This document shows positions 34,101 through 43,190 of a stretch of 64,000 nt of DNA, piece after piece; within the stretch, counting starts at the first letter, position 1; each line of letters starts with the position of its first letter. A model generated the notes under the pieces. That model ran no database searches, had not been told where the DNA came from, and saw nothing but the letters and a program-made list of their open reading frames with translations. The stretch lies in NCBI RefSeq assembly GCF_029892445.1, contig NZ_JARXVJ010000001.1, forward strand, positions 2,542,001 to 2,606,000. The letters are read 5' to 3'. The position numbers and the translations under genes were made by a program. Source of the stretch: Chryseobacterium sp. H1D6B (lineage in GTDB: Bacteria; Bacteroidota; Bacteroidia; Flavobacteriales; Weeksellaceae).

Positions 34101-37100
34101 ATGGCAAAGTTAGAGAATAATAACGAGAATGAGAACAAAAAATCGGTAGCTGAAAACTTAGGAGATCAGGTACAGAAGACTGTTGAAAATGTCGAAGGGA
34201 AGGTGAAGGAAACAGTGAAAGAAGCGTCTGAGCTGGCATCAGATGCGATTCATCATCCCGTAGAAACTGCCGAAGAATTTGGAAAGCAGGCTGTAAAAGA
34301 TGTGACCAGTTATTCCTGGTGGGCAAAACTTTTATTAATTCTTTTTTGGATAGGATTTTCTCTTGCTGCTGTTGTGTTAATAGCAGTCAATCTCCCTGTG
34401 ACCAAACAGTGGGCTGCAGACCAGGCGCTACAGATTGTAAATAAAGACTTCAAAGCTGATATGACTACCGAAAGTGTCGAGGTAGATTATTTCGGAGACG
34501 TTACCATAAAAGGGCTTAAAATAAAAGATTATAAAGGTTTTGAATTTCTTAAAGCAAGAGAATTCCGTGCTAATTCAGACTGGCTGGCTCTTGCAGCAGG
34601 TGCTATTTCCGGAAAAAGCAATTCCTTGAGTTTTAATTCACTTACCCTTACCAATGCTGATGTAAAGGTGATTACGTATAAAGGTGACAGTATTTCGAAT
34701 TTTATCCGCTTTACAAAACTGTTTGATAACGGCAAGAAAAGAGATCCCAGCAAACCTCCTTTCCAGCTGAATTCAAGAGTGGAAATTATAGATTCTAAGG
34801 TTTCTATTATCAATCAGAATTCGCCGGGAGAGCCTGGAAAATGGCTTACCGCTTCTAAATTTAATTTAAGGGCTCCGAATCTTAAGATAAACGGACCTAA
34901 CATCTCCGCTCAGATCAATAACTTTTCCTTCGTTACAACAAGATGGGGGAAATCTCATTTTGTAGATACTTTTTCTACGGAACTTTCTATGACGGAAGAT
35001 TTTTTATCACTAAAAGATTTAACGTTCAATACAGACCACAGCCTTCTTCAGGGAAATATAAAATTTAATCTTCATAAAGGATCTTGGGCAGACTTTGCAG
35101 ACAAAGTAAGCTGGGATATGAATTTGAAGCAGGGAAGCCAGTTAAGCGGTTATGATATCAGTTATTTTGTTACCAACTGGGATAATTTTGTGCCATTTAA
35201 TATTTCCGGGAAGATGACCGGACCGCTGAATAAGTTCCATTTAGAGAATTTCCTTATCAGAAATCCGGATGTGAATATTGCTACCCAGACCATGAAAGTG
35301 AATAATCTTTTAAAAGGTAATTTCTTAATTGAAACGAATACACTTTCTGCAGATTTCACCTATAAAGATCTTAAAGCAATGATGCCTGCATTCATTTCTA
35401 AAAAGATGAAAAATTTTGCAGATGATTTTGGAAAGTTAAAGTTTAACGGTGCGGCAAGAGTAGATCCTCATCAAGTATATATTCCCAATGCAAATTTAAT
35501 CACAGGAATAGGACAGGCAAAAATTACCAAATTTTCTCTTACCGATTACAGCACTGCATTGCCGAAATATGTAGGATATGCTGAAGTAAAAGATCTCAAT
35601 ACTTCTGTGATCACTAAAAATAAATCAGTCGGTTTAATTTCTGGTAAGTTTGATATCAACGGCCAGAGTTTCGATGTAAATACAATGAAACTGACTACAA
35701 AATCTCAAATTTCAAGCATTGAGATCATGGATAAAGAAATTAATAACCTTTATCTGGACGGGCAGCTGGATCATAAAAAATACAATGGGCTTATTACTGT
35801 AAATGATGAGCAGGCAAAAGCGACTGTAAAAGGACTTATAGATTTCAGTACGCCGAGGATTGCAATGGATGTGAATGCTGATGTGAGTTATTTAAATATG
35901 AATTATTTCACCAATAAACCTGGAAACCAAATTGTAAGCGGTCAGGTTGTTGGTAAAATGGCAATGACCTCTATTAATGACTTAAATTTAGATGTTGAAG
36001 CTAATAATATCAATTTTGCTACTGCGACTCAAAAATATATTATTCCAAATGCTAAAGTAAAAACTTTTATAGAAGCTGGAGGCCGTGTTATTTCTGTTGA
36101 TGCTCCCGGAGCAGTTAATGGGAAGATTTCCGGAAAATATAATCTGGCAGATCTGGCCGGAATGGTTGAGAACGGGTTAGGAAGAATTTTAGTAGGCCCG
36201 CCCCCAAGAAAGCTGTACAGAGGACAGAATTTCAAAATGGATTTTGATGTGCAGCAGGGATTGGTGAGTTATTTTCTTCCTGATCTGAAAATCCCTCAAG
36301 GAGCAGTAGTGGAAGGGGAATATGACGGAAATTCAAATAATTTAATTCTGAATCTTGACGCAGCATCATTAAAGTATATAATGACCAAAGCAGATGAAAT
36401 TACAGATGCTGATAAAGCATTGGCCGCTTCTAATCCTGCTTATAAAATTAATGACAGAGAAAACATCACCAGAGACAGTGCTTTAGTGGATAGTGTGATG
36501 GTAAGAATAAATACGGCTAATCTTGACCAGCAGCTGTATGCTAAAGTAAACAAGGCGGTATACAATAAAAATATTATCAAAGATTTTGTGCTCAGCGGCA
36601 GAAATGAAAATAATACAATTCTTCATTTAGCAACAACCTTCAAACACGGAAGCCCGGAAGACGAATTAGATGACAAGCTGAAAGCATATGCCATTAATGT
36701 TAATCAGTCAACGGATGCAAACGGCGACTATGTTTTTAAGTTTGAACCTACAGAAGTCAAGTTTGGAAATGTCACTTGGGCGATTGATACAAGTACGGAA
36801 CTGGACCATTCAATTACTTACAGGAAGAAAACAAGTGATTTTGATATTAGAAATTTAAGGGTTTATTCTGATAACAGTGCTTTATTCATTAAAGAAGCCA
36901 CCTTCAAATCTGCAAAAGACTTCTATGTAGATGCAGATATCAAAGACTTTGCTATAGAAAAACTTCTGGACATGCAGTCCGGAGGAAACACGATGGACCT
37001 CAAAGGTCTGGCCAATGGGAGTGTGAAAATAAGAATGGACAAAAGCACCCTGCAGCCTTTAGTTGACGTAACGGTTGATGATATTATGATGAATGGAAAT

Positions 37101-38909
37101 GATATGGGAGACCTTACCATTTCAGCTACCAACAGTTTTTCATTAAATGTATATGATATAGATATAAAAGTGGCCTCTGCAGGAGTGATAGGTAATAATA
37201 ATTTACATGTAACGGGAACAGTTAATAATAATACCGCGTCGCCTACTATTGATCTTGTTGCAGAAATGCGTGAATTTGATGTGGCTTTTGCCCAGCAGTT
37301 TGTACGGTCTGTTTTTGGAAACTTAAGAGGAAAAGCGACCGGCGATCTTAAAATCAGCGGAAAATTAAGTGATATTGATTACAGCGGAGATATTGCAATG
37401 AAAGGCTTTGGATTAAAGCTTTTATTCACCGGAGTAGATTATTCATTTGATGATACAGTGATTCCTTTATCAAGAGGTCTTGCGATTCTTAATAATATTG
37501 AGGTTCATGACGGAAGATCCAATTCAAAAGGAACGATCTCTGGTGCGATTCAGTTTGAAACGCTTTCTTCAATGGGGGTCAACCTTGTAATGAGAGCTGA
37601 TAACTTATTAATGCTGAATACTGCACAAAAGGATTTTGACCTTTTTTGGGGAAGGGTTTACGGGCAGGGTGATTTGTATGTGGACGGACCTGTTTCCGGT
37701 CTTAATTTATCCACTCCGAACATGAAAGCGCTTAATGGAAGTACCTTTACATTCAATTCCAGTTCTACTTCTAATGTAGAAGAATTTAAGATGCTGAGGT
37801 TCTTGAAGGAGGGTAAAGACGGGTTGATAACCTTAGAAGAAAAGAAAAAATCCGGTGCTAATATGAATATTGATTTTGTGTTGGATGTAGATAAAGGAAC
37901 AACTGTAAACGTACTTATTGGTGATGATGTAGGGAATATTATGGTGAAAGGGGCTGCGGATCATTTAAGATTCCAGATGAGCAGACAAGGGAATATCGCA
38001 ATGAATGGGACTTATAAAGTAGATAACGGAACATTTGTTTCTAAAGCTATTCTTAATAAAACCTTCCAGATAGAAAAGAACAGCAGTATCCGCTGGGACG
38101 GTGATGCTATGAAGCCTGCACTGGATATTACAGCCAATTATGTAAGAATGGTTTCTAATGCCGGAGAATATCTTAATATGGGCGGTCTTCAGCCGATCAG
38201 TATACTCCTTCAGGCGGATATCACTCAGTCTCTTGTTGATCCTAAAGTAAATTTGAATGTTTCAGCACTAGATGTTTCCAGCCAGATAAAAGAAACCTTA
38301 GCGGCGAAAATGAGCCAGGAAGGAGAGAAAGTACTTCAGTTCGGTTCTATTCTACTGTTAAATAGTTTTAACATTTCCAACACGGGAGGAGTGGATGTTG
38401 ATGTGGCAGGAGTAGCAGAATCTTCAGGGTATAATATGCTTTTAAAACAATTGGGTTCTGTTCTTAATACCATGAGTAATGAATTCCAGATTGACTTAAA
38501 TTATGTAAAAGGAGACCAGTATTCAAATACGGGTGACAGGGCTAATGCAGGGGTGAGTTTTGCCCTTTCTCCAAGGATTAAGGTAAAGACCGGTCTGGGG
38601 ATTCCTTTAACTAAAACTGAAGGAACGGAAAGCAACTATCTTTCTGGTGAAGGATCTATTGAATATGATGTTTCCAAGAAGAATGACGGAAGTCTGATCT
38701 TAAGAGGATATTCCAAACCTACCAATATCGGGATGGGTCTCGGAACTGCCGGTACAGGGACGAATGGTTCCGCAAATCAGGCGTATGGAGGAGGTATTGT
38801 GTGGAGTAAAAGCTTCAATTCTTTGTTTAAAAAGAAGAGAAAAGATAAAAAACAGACAGAAGTGAAAAGTGAAATAAAAACAGATTCTGTAAAAACAGGG
38901 CATAAATAA
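34101..38909 (+). CDS. tamB: TamB-like translocation/assembly module protein
   Basis: About 1602 residues from ATG 34101. It has an Asn/Glu/Lys-rich cytosolic N-terminus, one membrane helix (about residues 72-95, W-W-A-K-L-L-L-I-L-F-W-I-G-F), then a very long beta-helical, AsmA-like periplasmic region. The C-terminal TamB/DUF490 domain (about 1250-1560) contains the recurrent L-x-I-x-G and V-N-G-T-Y-K-V-D-N-G-T-F patterns. TamB-type proteins bridge inner and outer membranes and take part in outer-membrane protein or lipid transport. The length is typical for Bacteroidetes. Its start lies 4 nt from the divergent tsaD start. Confidence 0.88.
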   Translation: MAKLENNNENENKKSVAENLGDQVQKTVENVEGKVKETVKEASELASDAIHHPVETAEEFGKQAVKDVTSYSWWAKLLLILFWIGFSLAAVVLIAVNLPVTKQWAADQALQIVNKDFKADMTTESVEVDYFGDVTIKGLKIKDYKGFEFLKAREFRANSDWLALAAGAISGKSNSLSFNSLTLTNADVKVITYKGDSISNFIRFTKLFDNGKKRDPSKPPFQLNSRVEIIDSKVSIINQNSPGEPGKWLTASKFNLRAPNLKINGPNISAQINNFSFVTTRWGKSHFVDTFSTELSMTEDFLSLKDLTFNTDHSLLQGNIKFNLHKGSWADFADKVSWDMNLKQGSQLSGYDISYFVTNWDNFVPFNISGKMTGPLNKFHLENFLIRNPDVNIATQTMKVNNLLKGNFLIETNTLSADFTYKDLKAMMPAFISKKMKNFADDFGKLKFNGAARVDPHQVYIPNANLITGIGQAKITKFSLTDYSTALPKYVGYAEVKDLNTSVITKNKSVGLISGKFDINGQSFDVNTMKLTTKSQISSIEIMDKEINNLYLDGQLDHKKYNGLITVNDEQAKATVKGLIDFSTPRIAMDVNADVSYLNMNYFTNKPGNQIVSGQVVGKMAMTSINDLNLDVEANNINFATATQKYIIPNAKVKTFIEAGGRVISVDAPGAVNGKISGKYNLADLAGMVENGLGRILVGPPPRKLYRGQNFKMDFDVQQGLVSYFLPDLKIPQGAVVEGEYDGNSNNLILNLDAASLKYIMTKADEITDADKALAASNPAYKINDRENITRDSALVDSVMVRINTANLDQQLYAKVNKAVYNKNIIKDFVLSGRNENNTILHLATTFKHGSPEDELDDKLKAYAINVNQSTDANGDYVFKFEPTEVKFGNVTWAIDTSTELDHSITYRKKTSDFDIRNLRVYSDNSALFIKEATFKSAKDFYVDADIKDFAIEKLLDMQSGGNTMDLKGLANGSVKIRMDKSTLQPLVDVTVDDIMMNGNDMGDLTISATNSFSLNVYDIDIKVASAGVIGNNNLHVTGTVNNNTASPTIDLVAEMREFDVAFAQQFVRSVFGNLRGKATGDLKISGKLSDIDYSGDIAMKGFGLKLLFTGVDYSFDDTVIPLSRGLAILNNIEVHDGRSNSKGTISGAIQFETLSSMGVNLVMRADNLLMLNTAQKDFDLFWGRVYGQGDLYVDGPVSGLNLSTPNMKALNGSTFTFNSSSTSNVEEFKMLRFLKEGKDGLITLEEKKKSGANMNIDFVLDVDKGTTVNVLIGDDVGNIMVKGAADHLRFQMSRQGNIAMNGTYKVDNGTFVSKAILNKTFQIEKNSSIRWDGDAMKPALDITANYVRMVSNAGEYLNMGGLQPISILLQADITQSLVDPKVNLNVSALDVSSQIKETLAAKMSQEGEKVLQFGSILLLNSFNISNTGGVDVDVAGVAESSGYNMLLKQLGSVLNTMSNEFQIDLNYVKGDQYSNTGDRANAGVSFALSPRIKVKTGLGIPLTKTEGTESNYLSGEGSIEYDVSKKNDGSLILRGYSKPTNIGMGLGTAGTGTNGSANQAYGGGIVWSKSFNSLFKKKRKDKKQTEVKSEIKTDSVKTGHK
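34105..34112 (-). promoter_or_regulatory. -7 box TAACTTTG of tsaD, inside tamB coding sequence
   Basis: A perfect minus-strand TAnnTTTG match located in codons 2-4 of the divergent TamB-like gene, 8 nt from the tsaD ATG. A TTG lies 23 nt further upstream (34136-34138 on the complementary strand). Transcription would start within a few bases of the start codon. Confidence 0.55.
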
Positions 38910-38991
38910 TCAGGATATTTTAATGATTTTTGTCATACGTGTTAATTATTGTTAATATTTGATATAATTTTCATACTTAAATAATTTTTTA

Positions 38992-38999
38992 TAAATTTG
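38992..38999 (+). promoter_or_regulatory. -7 box TAAATTTG of Lrp/AsnC gene
   Basis: A perfect TAnnTTTG match, 44 nt before the ATG at 39044, in very AT-rich DNA. No clear -33 element at the usual distance. Confidence 0.45.
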
Positions 39000-39043
39000 C
39001 AAAAAATACGTAGATTTTTTAAGAAAATTGTAATTTAACTAAT

Positions 39044-39514
39044 ATGAACTATCAACTAGACGAAATAGACAAAAAGATTCTTGATTTCTTAGTAGAAAAT
39101 ACAAGAATGCCTTTTACAGAGATTGCTAAGCAGATGGATGTTTCTGCAGGAACAATTCACGTAAGAGTGAAAAAAATGGAGGATGCAGGTATTATTTTGG
39201 GGTCATCCCTTAATATCGATTATGGTAAGTTGGATTATCATTTTACAGCATTTATTGGAGTCCTTTTAACTAAATCAAACCGTACTCAAGAGGTTTTGAA
39301 AGAGCTAACAACTATTCCTAACGTAATCGAAGCCAGCGTTATTTCCGGAAAATATAACATTTTCTGTAAAGTAAGAGCTAAGAATACAGATGATGCTAAA
39401 AGAATTATCTACCAAATAGACGACATTCAGGACGTAATGAGAACTGAAAGTATGATCTCTATGGAAGAATTCTTAAGTGATAAAAATAGATTGATTAACG
39501 CGATCTCTATATAA
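39044..39514 (+). CDS. Lrp/AsnC-family transcriptional regulator
   Basis: A 156-residue protein with an N-terminal winged HTH (I-D-K-K-I-L-D-F-L-V-E-N-T-R-M-P-F-T-E-I-A-K-Q-M-D-V-S-A-G-T-I-H-V-R-V-K-K-M) and a C-terminal AsnC/RAM ligand-binding domain. The family forms dimers to octamers and controls amino-acid metabolism. The ligand cannot be told; the neighbours give no clear target. Standard length, closed by its own terminator. Confidence 0.92.
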   Translation: MNYQLDEIDKKILDFLVENTRMPFTEIAKQMDVSAGTIHVRVKKMEDAGIILGSSLNIDYGKLDYHFTAFIGVLLTKSNRTQEVLKELTTIPNVIEASVISGKYNIFCKVRAKNTDDAKRIIYQIDDIQDVMRTESMISMEEFLSDKNRLINAISI

Positions 39515-39539
39515 TCAAATTTTAAACGATATAAATACC

Positions 39540-39577
39540 AAAGAACTTATGAAATTACTCATAAGTTCTTTATTTTT
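39540..39577 (+). terminator. Terminator of Lrp/AsnC gene, overlapping next promoter
   Basis: A 13-bp stem (39540-39552 with 39559-39571) around a 6-nt loop, followed by a T-rich tail. The tail is at the same time the -7 box TATTTTTG (39571-39578) of the next gene. Confidence 0.8.
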
Positions 39578-39578
39578 G
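39571..39578 (+). promoter_or_regulatory. -7 box TATTTTTG, 5 nt before ATG
   Basis: A perfect TAnnTTTG match lying on the T tail of the preceding terminator and ending 5 nt before the ATG at 39584. This predicts a leaderless or nearly leaderless mRNA. Confidence 0.45.
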
Positions 39579-39583
39579 TACCT

Positions 39584-39961
39584 ATGGAAGAATACAGTTA
39601 TTTTGATGAAAATCCTAAGAAGGGAGTAGGATTTATTTTAGCATTTGCTTCTTTGTTGTTGTTTACGATAATGGGGCTGGGGATTGATTTTGACGAATAT
39701 TTACAGCATGAATACCTTAATATTCCAAGATGGTATTTCTATGTTATTTTTTCACTGGATGCTTTGATGGTTGTCAGTCTTGTGCTGATGTTCTTTTATA
39801 AAAAAATCGGCATCTTTACATTTCCAGTACTTCTGGTACTCCACTTTTTTATGCATAACTATTATCTGTCGACCTTTTTGTATACAGACGTAACCAATCT
39901 TTTTCTTTTTACAGGATTTGGAATGCTGGCAATTATTCCGAAGTGGAAATTCTTTAAATAA
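39584..39961 (+). CDS. Small polytopic membrane protein of unknown function
   Basis: A 125-residue protein with three to four membrane helices (about residues 15-33, 46-68, 73-92 and 100-118). No family is recognised, although the layout recalls small conserved membrane proteins found near Lrp genes in Flavobacteriia. It is possibly transcribed from the box that overlaps the upstream terminator. Confidence 0.6.
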   Translation: MEEYSYFDENPKKGVGFILAFASLLLFTIMGLGIDFDEYLQHEYLNIPRWYFYVIFSLDALMVVSLVLMFFYKKIGIFTFPVLLVLHFFMHNYYLSTFLYTDVTNLFLFTGFGMLAIIPKWKFFK

Positions 39962-40370
39962 AATAAAACCCTCTTTTTATGAAAGCAGTTTAAAAAAAAT
40001 ATTATCAATGATTTGTCGTCATTAAAGCTTCTTCTGAAACTTTATATTCACCTTTTTAGCAAATTATATATACACTCTTTCTCGTGTTTTATATTACGAG
40101 TTCGTTTTTTTATTTCTTCATCTTCTATTTTTCCGTTTAGCATTATGGTAATTTTCTCATCCATTTTATTTTGAAACAAAAATTGTCTACTGTTTTGGCA
40201 TTGGGATCTGCTCGGGTTGTACCATTCCCTTTAAATCTATATAGCAATGTACCAGAATATTACCGATTGCTAATCATTATCTAGACTAGACAATGTAGTT
40301 TGAGATTTTAAGTTTAACGAAAAAAGAAATATGAAAAAAACAACCAAATGTTTGAATTTCACATTTACTA
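39962..40370. other. 409-nt AT-rich junction with gene-like fragments
   Basis: Marks the left border of an AT-rich block. Apart from a 38-codon minus-strand ORF (40048-40164), nothing complete is seen. The DNA upstream of that ORF on the minus strand also looks protein-like in short pieces in more than one frame, as expected of a decayed gene. Confidence 0.45.
40048..40164 (-). pseudogene. Short ORF or 3' gene remnant
   Basis: A 38-codon minus-strand ORF (M-D-E-K-I-T-I-M-L-N-G-K-I-E-D-E-E-I-K-K-R and so on) ending in TGA. It is highly charged and predicted helical, and the frame continues open upstream. It resembles the charged helical end of a larger protein, such as a recombinase or regulator, but I cannot name it. 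Confidence 0.3.
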
Positions 40371-40940
40371 TTAAAATGAATTTAGTTTTTTAGAAAACTC
40401 TTGATAATCAATTGTACCAACTTCTTTATGAATGACTTTCCCGTTTTTAATAATATATGTCAAAGGAATTTCTGTTGAAGAAATATTAATAATTGAATTA
40501 TTTACATTGTTTTCATTTGCGTTTAGGCTAGTGAGAATAGAATTTTTATAATAATAATTTTGAAGCGTTATATCTTTAAAATCAAATTTTTTTGTTGAAT
40601 TAAATTGTTTAACTTTTATAGTATCATTATCGATTGAGTAAGACAAGAAAATGATTTTAGAATTGTTTAGTTGTCTCTTTATCTGATTAAGCTTTGGCAT
40701 TTCTTCTAGGCAAGGTTTACACCAAGTAGCCCAAATATTAAGAACAATTAACTCTTCTTTTGAATAATAATTTTTGTAAAATGGACTTTCTTTAAAAGGA
40801 TATTTTGCTTTATCTCTTTTTACCTGCTCTATTGTTTTTATTTTCATGTTTTTGATTATGTCAGTATTTTTATTAATTAAAAATATGCACCCAGCTATAC
40901 AACCAAAAACTATTACTATTGAAAAAATAATCTTTCTCAT
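40371..40940 (-). CDS. TlpA-like thioredoxin-fold protein
   Basis: A 189-residue membrane-anchored protein (hydrophobic residues about 4-22) with a thioredoxin fold. The active site is W-A-T-W-C-K-P-C (Cys74, Cys77), and the cis-Pro region is S-S-T-E-I-P-L-T-Y-I-I-K-N-G. It should act as a periplasmic thiol-disulfide reductase. It is the last gene of an AT-rich minus-strand group, 52 nt after a secreted protein with four cysteines that could be its substrate. Confidence 0.85.
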   Translation of the reverse strand: MRKIIFSIVIVFGCIAGCIFLINKNTDIIKNMKIKTIEQVKRDKAKYPFKESPFYKNYYSKEELIVLNIWATWCKPCLEEMPKLNQIKRQLNNSKIIFLSYSIDNDTIKVKQFNSTKKFDFKDITLQNYYYKNSILTSLNANENNVNNSIINISSTEIPLTYIIKNGKVIHKEVGTIDYQEFSKKLNSF

Positions 40941-40992
40941 AGATTGTTTTTTAAAGAAAGTGTGTAATAATACACACTTTCAAATTACAATT

Positions 40993-41463
40993 TTATTTTA
41001 CTTGTTCTAAATTTACTATTGTTCCGTACCCATTTTCATCTTTGTTTATTTTATAAGTACCTTTTTTTACAAATAAAGTTATATCTTCATCTGTTTCTTT
41101 ACTAGATTCAAGAACTGTTATTTCTTTTGCATCTGCAAATTTTTTGTCTTTCATCAACGTATTAAGATCCATTCCTCCAAAACTAAGGTCTTTTTGGCCT
41201 TTGCTTATTGAGCCACCACATGTTACTGCCATAAATTTTGTACATCCTACGCATATAGTGACATCTGTTTCTATTTCTAAAAGCTTAATAGATACTTTTA
41301 CATGAAAGGTTTTACATCCGTATTTAAAGGTAGATGGTGCTTTAATAAGATGATTTAAGGATGGTAAGCTTTCTATTAATCCATTTGAAGTTTTATTATT
41401 TGCAAAACTAAAAGTGCCAAGCATTAATGCAAATAAGAATGTAATTCTAAATAAATTTTTCAT
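40993..41463 (-). CDS. Secreted protein of unknown function with four cysteines
   Basis: A 156-residue protein with a signal peptide (cleavage near S-F-A-N, residue 21) and Cys50, Cys71, Cys74 and Cys82, the middle two as C-V-G-C. No family is recognised. The clustered cysteines and the TlpA-like gene immediately downstream suggest disulfide control or metal binding outside the cytosol. The base composition is very AT-rich, like its neighbours. Confidence 0.65.
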   Translation of the reverse strand: MKNLFRITFLFALMLGTFSFANNKTSNGLIESLPSLNHLIKAPSTFKYGCKTFHVKVSIKLLEIETDVTICVGCTKFMAVTCGGSISKGQKDLSFGGMDLNTLMKDKKFADAKEITVLESSKETDEDITLFVKKGTYKINKDENGYGTIVNLEQVK

Positions 41464-41591
41464 TTTGAAATTTTTTTAATTTAATAATTAGTTTTGTCAT
41501 ATAATCCCTGACATGGGTTTTGCTGATCAGGCTTTTTATTTTTTTGTTGTGCGCACAAGCAAAAAACATTATTAGTGTTTGAATTCCTAAG

Positions 41592-41599
41592 CAAACATA
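41592..41599 (-). promoter_or_regulatory. -7 box TATGTTTG, minus strand
   Basis: A perfect minus-strand TAnnTTTG match 128 nt upstream of the secreted-protein start, with the inverted repeats of 41631-41675 directly upstream of it. It would drive the secreted-protein and TlpA pair. Confidence 0.4.
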
Positions 41600-41630
41600 T
41601 AAAAGCTGACAAATAATTATTAAATGATTT

Positions 41631-41675
41631 ACCCTTAAACTTCTACTTAAATTACTAAGGGTATAATTTAAGGGT
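41631..41675. repeat. ACCCTTAAA / TTTAAGGGT inverted repeat cluster
   Basis: ACCCTTAAA (41631-41639) and TTTAAGGGT (41667-41675) form perfect 9-nt inverted arms. A third half-site AAGGGT lies at 41657-41662, 13 bp from the one at 41670-41675. This sits between the LuxR regulator gene and the gene it may control. Confidence 0.55.
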
Positions 41676-41709
41676 GTATACAGTTTTGATTTTCAGTTGT
41701 TTATTTTTA

Positions 41710-42606
41710 TCAAGTTATTAGAGAGTCTTTATACATTTTACTCATTTCCTGTATTTCTTTTTTGCTTTTTATTTCAATTTTCTTGTAAATATTTGATAAA
41801 TGAGTTGATAATGTTTTCTCAGAGATATTTAAGGTTTTGCTTAATTCAGAATATTTCAAATTCGGATTGCCTAAAAGCATCATTAAAATTTCAGTTTCTC
41901 TTACTGAGAGTTTTTCAAATGGAATGCTCTTTTTGATTTCTTTTTTTCTAAGGGGATATAAAAAGTAATTAACTGATATCATGAAAAAGCCTAAGCTGAA
42001 AAATGTCTGTTCAATAAATTGATTATCTCCAAATATTAATATGGTCAAAGGCAATGAAATAAGTCCTAAGAATGATAGAATTCCTACAATATCATGAATT
42101 TTAAATATGATATTTTTATGTTTTTTCATTTTTTTTATTTGCTGTTTAGCCACTAGAATTATTGCAAGTGATAAAAGAGCAAGAATAAAAGTTAAAAAGT
42201 ATATTCGTGAATAACTTAAAGAACCAGTAATTGTATAGGGAAGTATAAAAAGAATTAAGAGGGTTAACAATGCAAAAATAGCAATTATACTTAAAGAGAA
42301 TTCTTTAATAAAATTTAATCCATGTTCTTTTTTTATAAAAGTAAAATAATGAAAAGCTACACCTACTCCAACAATCCAAGCAAAAATATTCTGGGACATG
42401 ATGTTGACTCCAAGACTTTTATCGGGAAGTAGTCCTTCTACGAAATTATAGAGTAAGCCTGAGTAAATAAGTCCTAAAAATTTTAAATAAAATTTTCTAT
42501 CTCTTCTTTTCCAAACCAAGAGCAGCTGTACAGAAACAACTATAATTAATAGTACAAATATTAATATATAAAGAAATGTACTAAAGTTAATTTCAGTATT
42601 AAACAT
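41710..42606 (-). CDS. Seven-helix membrane LuxR-type regulator
   Basis: A 298-residue protein with about seven N-terminal membrane helices (to about residue 225) and a C-terminal LuxR/GerE HTH: L-S-V-R-E-T-E-I-L-M-M-L-L-G, then Y-S-E-L-S-K-T-L-N-I-S-E-K-T-L-S-T-H-L-S-N-I-Y-K-K. A regulator tethered to the membrane can respond to envelope or lipid-phase signals. Its start overlaps the acetyltransferase gene by 8 nt. It probably controls the neighbouring secreted-protein and TlpA genes; this is inference. Confidence 0.82.
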   Translation of the reverse strand: MFNTEINFSTFLYILIFVLLIIVVSVQLLLVWKRRDRKFYLKFLGLIYSGLLYNFVEGLLPDKSLGVNIMSQNIFAWIVGVGVAFHYFTFIKKEHGLNFIKEFSLSIIAIFALLTLLILFILPYTITGSLSYSRIYFLTFILALLSLAIILVAKQQIKKMKKHKNIIFKIHDIVGILSFLGLISLPLTILIFGDNQFIEQTFFSLGFFMISVNYFLYPLRKKEIKKSIPFEKLSVRETEILMMLLGNPNLKYSELSKTLNISEKTLSTHLSNIYKKIEIKSKKEIQEMSKMYKDSLIT

Positions 42607-43168
42607 ATTTTAAAAAATATAAAGGATAGTCTAATTCAAAAGTTTCATGAAAAATTTCGAAGCCATTTTGTGTATAAAAGGCCCGGTTTTCGGGCGTTGT
42701 TGTTTCTATGTAAATAAGCTCATCTTTATACATTTTCAATGATTCTTTCAAAAGTTTTTTTCCTATTCCATTTCCTTGCTCGTTTGGTATCACAGCCATT
42801 AGCCATAAATGAATAAACTTTTCTTTAGGATGAAAGTTTTTCAAAAGTTTTTCCCTTCTTAAAACTTTAAACATATTATCTAAACCAATACAAGCAATTA
42901 ATAATCTGCCTTCCAGTAATAGTTTTTTAAAACTAAATTCATTTCTATCTAAGTATAAAATACATCCTTTGTTGTCGTCACTTAAAAATATATTGCCATC
43001 CAGCATAGATAAATCGAACTGAAATTCCATTAAAGCTTTCAGTCTTTTATATCTATTGCCAGATTTCTTTACAACAAAATTTATAGAATTAGGAATAAGA
43101 ACATTAATAAAAGCCTGACATAATATATCAACCGCTTTTTCTCTATCAGAAAAGGTAGCTTTTTTCAC
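42599..43168 (-). CDS. GNAT-family N-acetyltransferase
   Basis: A 189-residue GNAT protein with GTG start. The acetyl-CoA loop is I-P-N-E-Q-G-N-G-I-G-K-K-L-L (Q/R-x-x-G-x-G type), followed by I-E-T-T-T-P-E-N-R-A-F-Y-T-Q-N-G-F. The substrate is unknown. It is the first gene of the AT-rich group, overlapping the LuxR regulator by 8 nt. Confidence 0.82.
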   Translation of the reverse strand: MKKATFSDREKAVDILCQAFINVLIPNSINFVVKKSGNRYKRLKALMEFQFDLSMLDGNIFLSDDNKGCILYLDRNEFSFKKLLLEGRLLIACIGLDNMFKVLRREKLLKNFHPKEKFIHLWLMAVIPNEQGNGIGKKLLKESLKMYKDELIYIETTTPENRAFYTQNGFEIFHETFELDYPLYFLKYV

Positions 43169-43182
43169 GCATTTGATTTTTA

Positions 43183-43190
43183 CAAAAATA
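43183..43190 (-). promoter_or_regulatory. -7 box TATTTTTG of acetyltransferase gene
   Basis: A perfect minus-strand TAnnTTTG match 14 nt before the GTG start at 43168, supporting that start. Confidence 0.45.
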
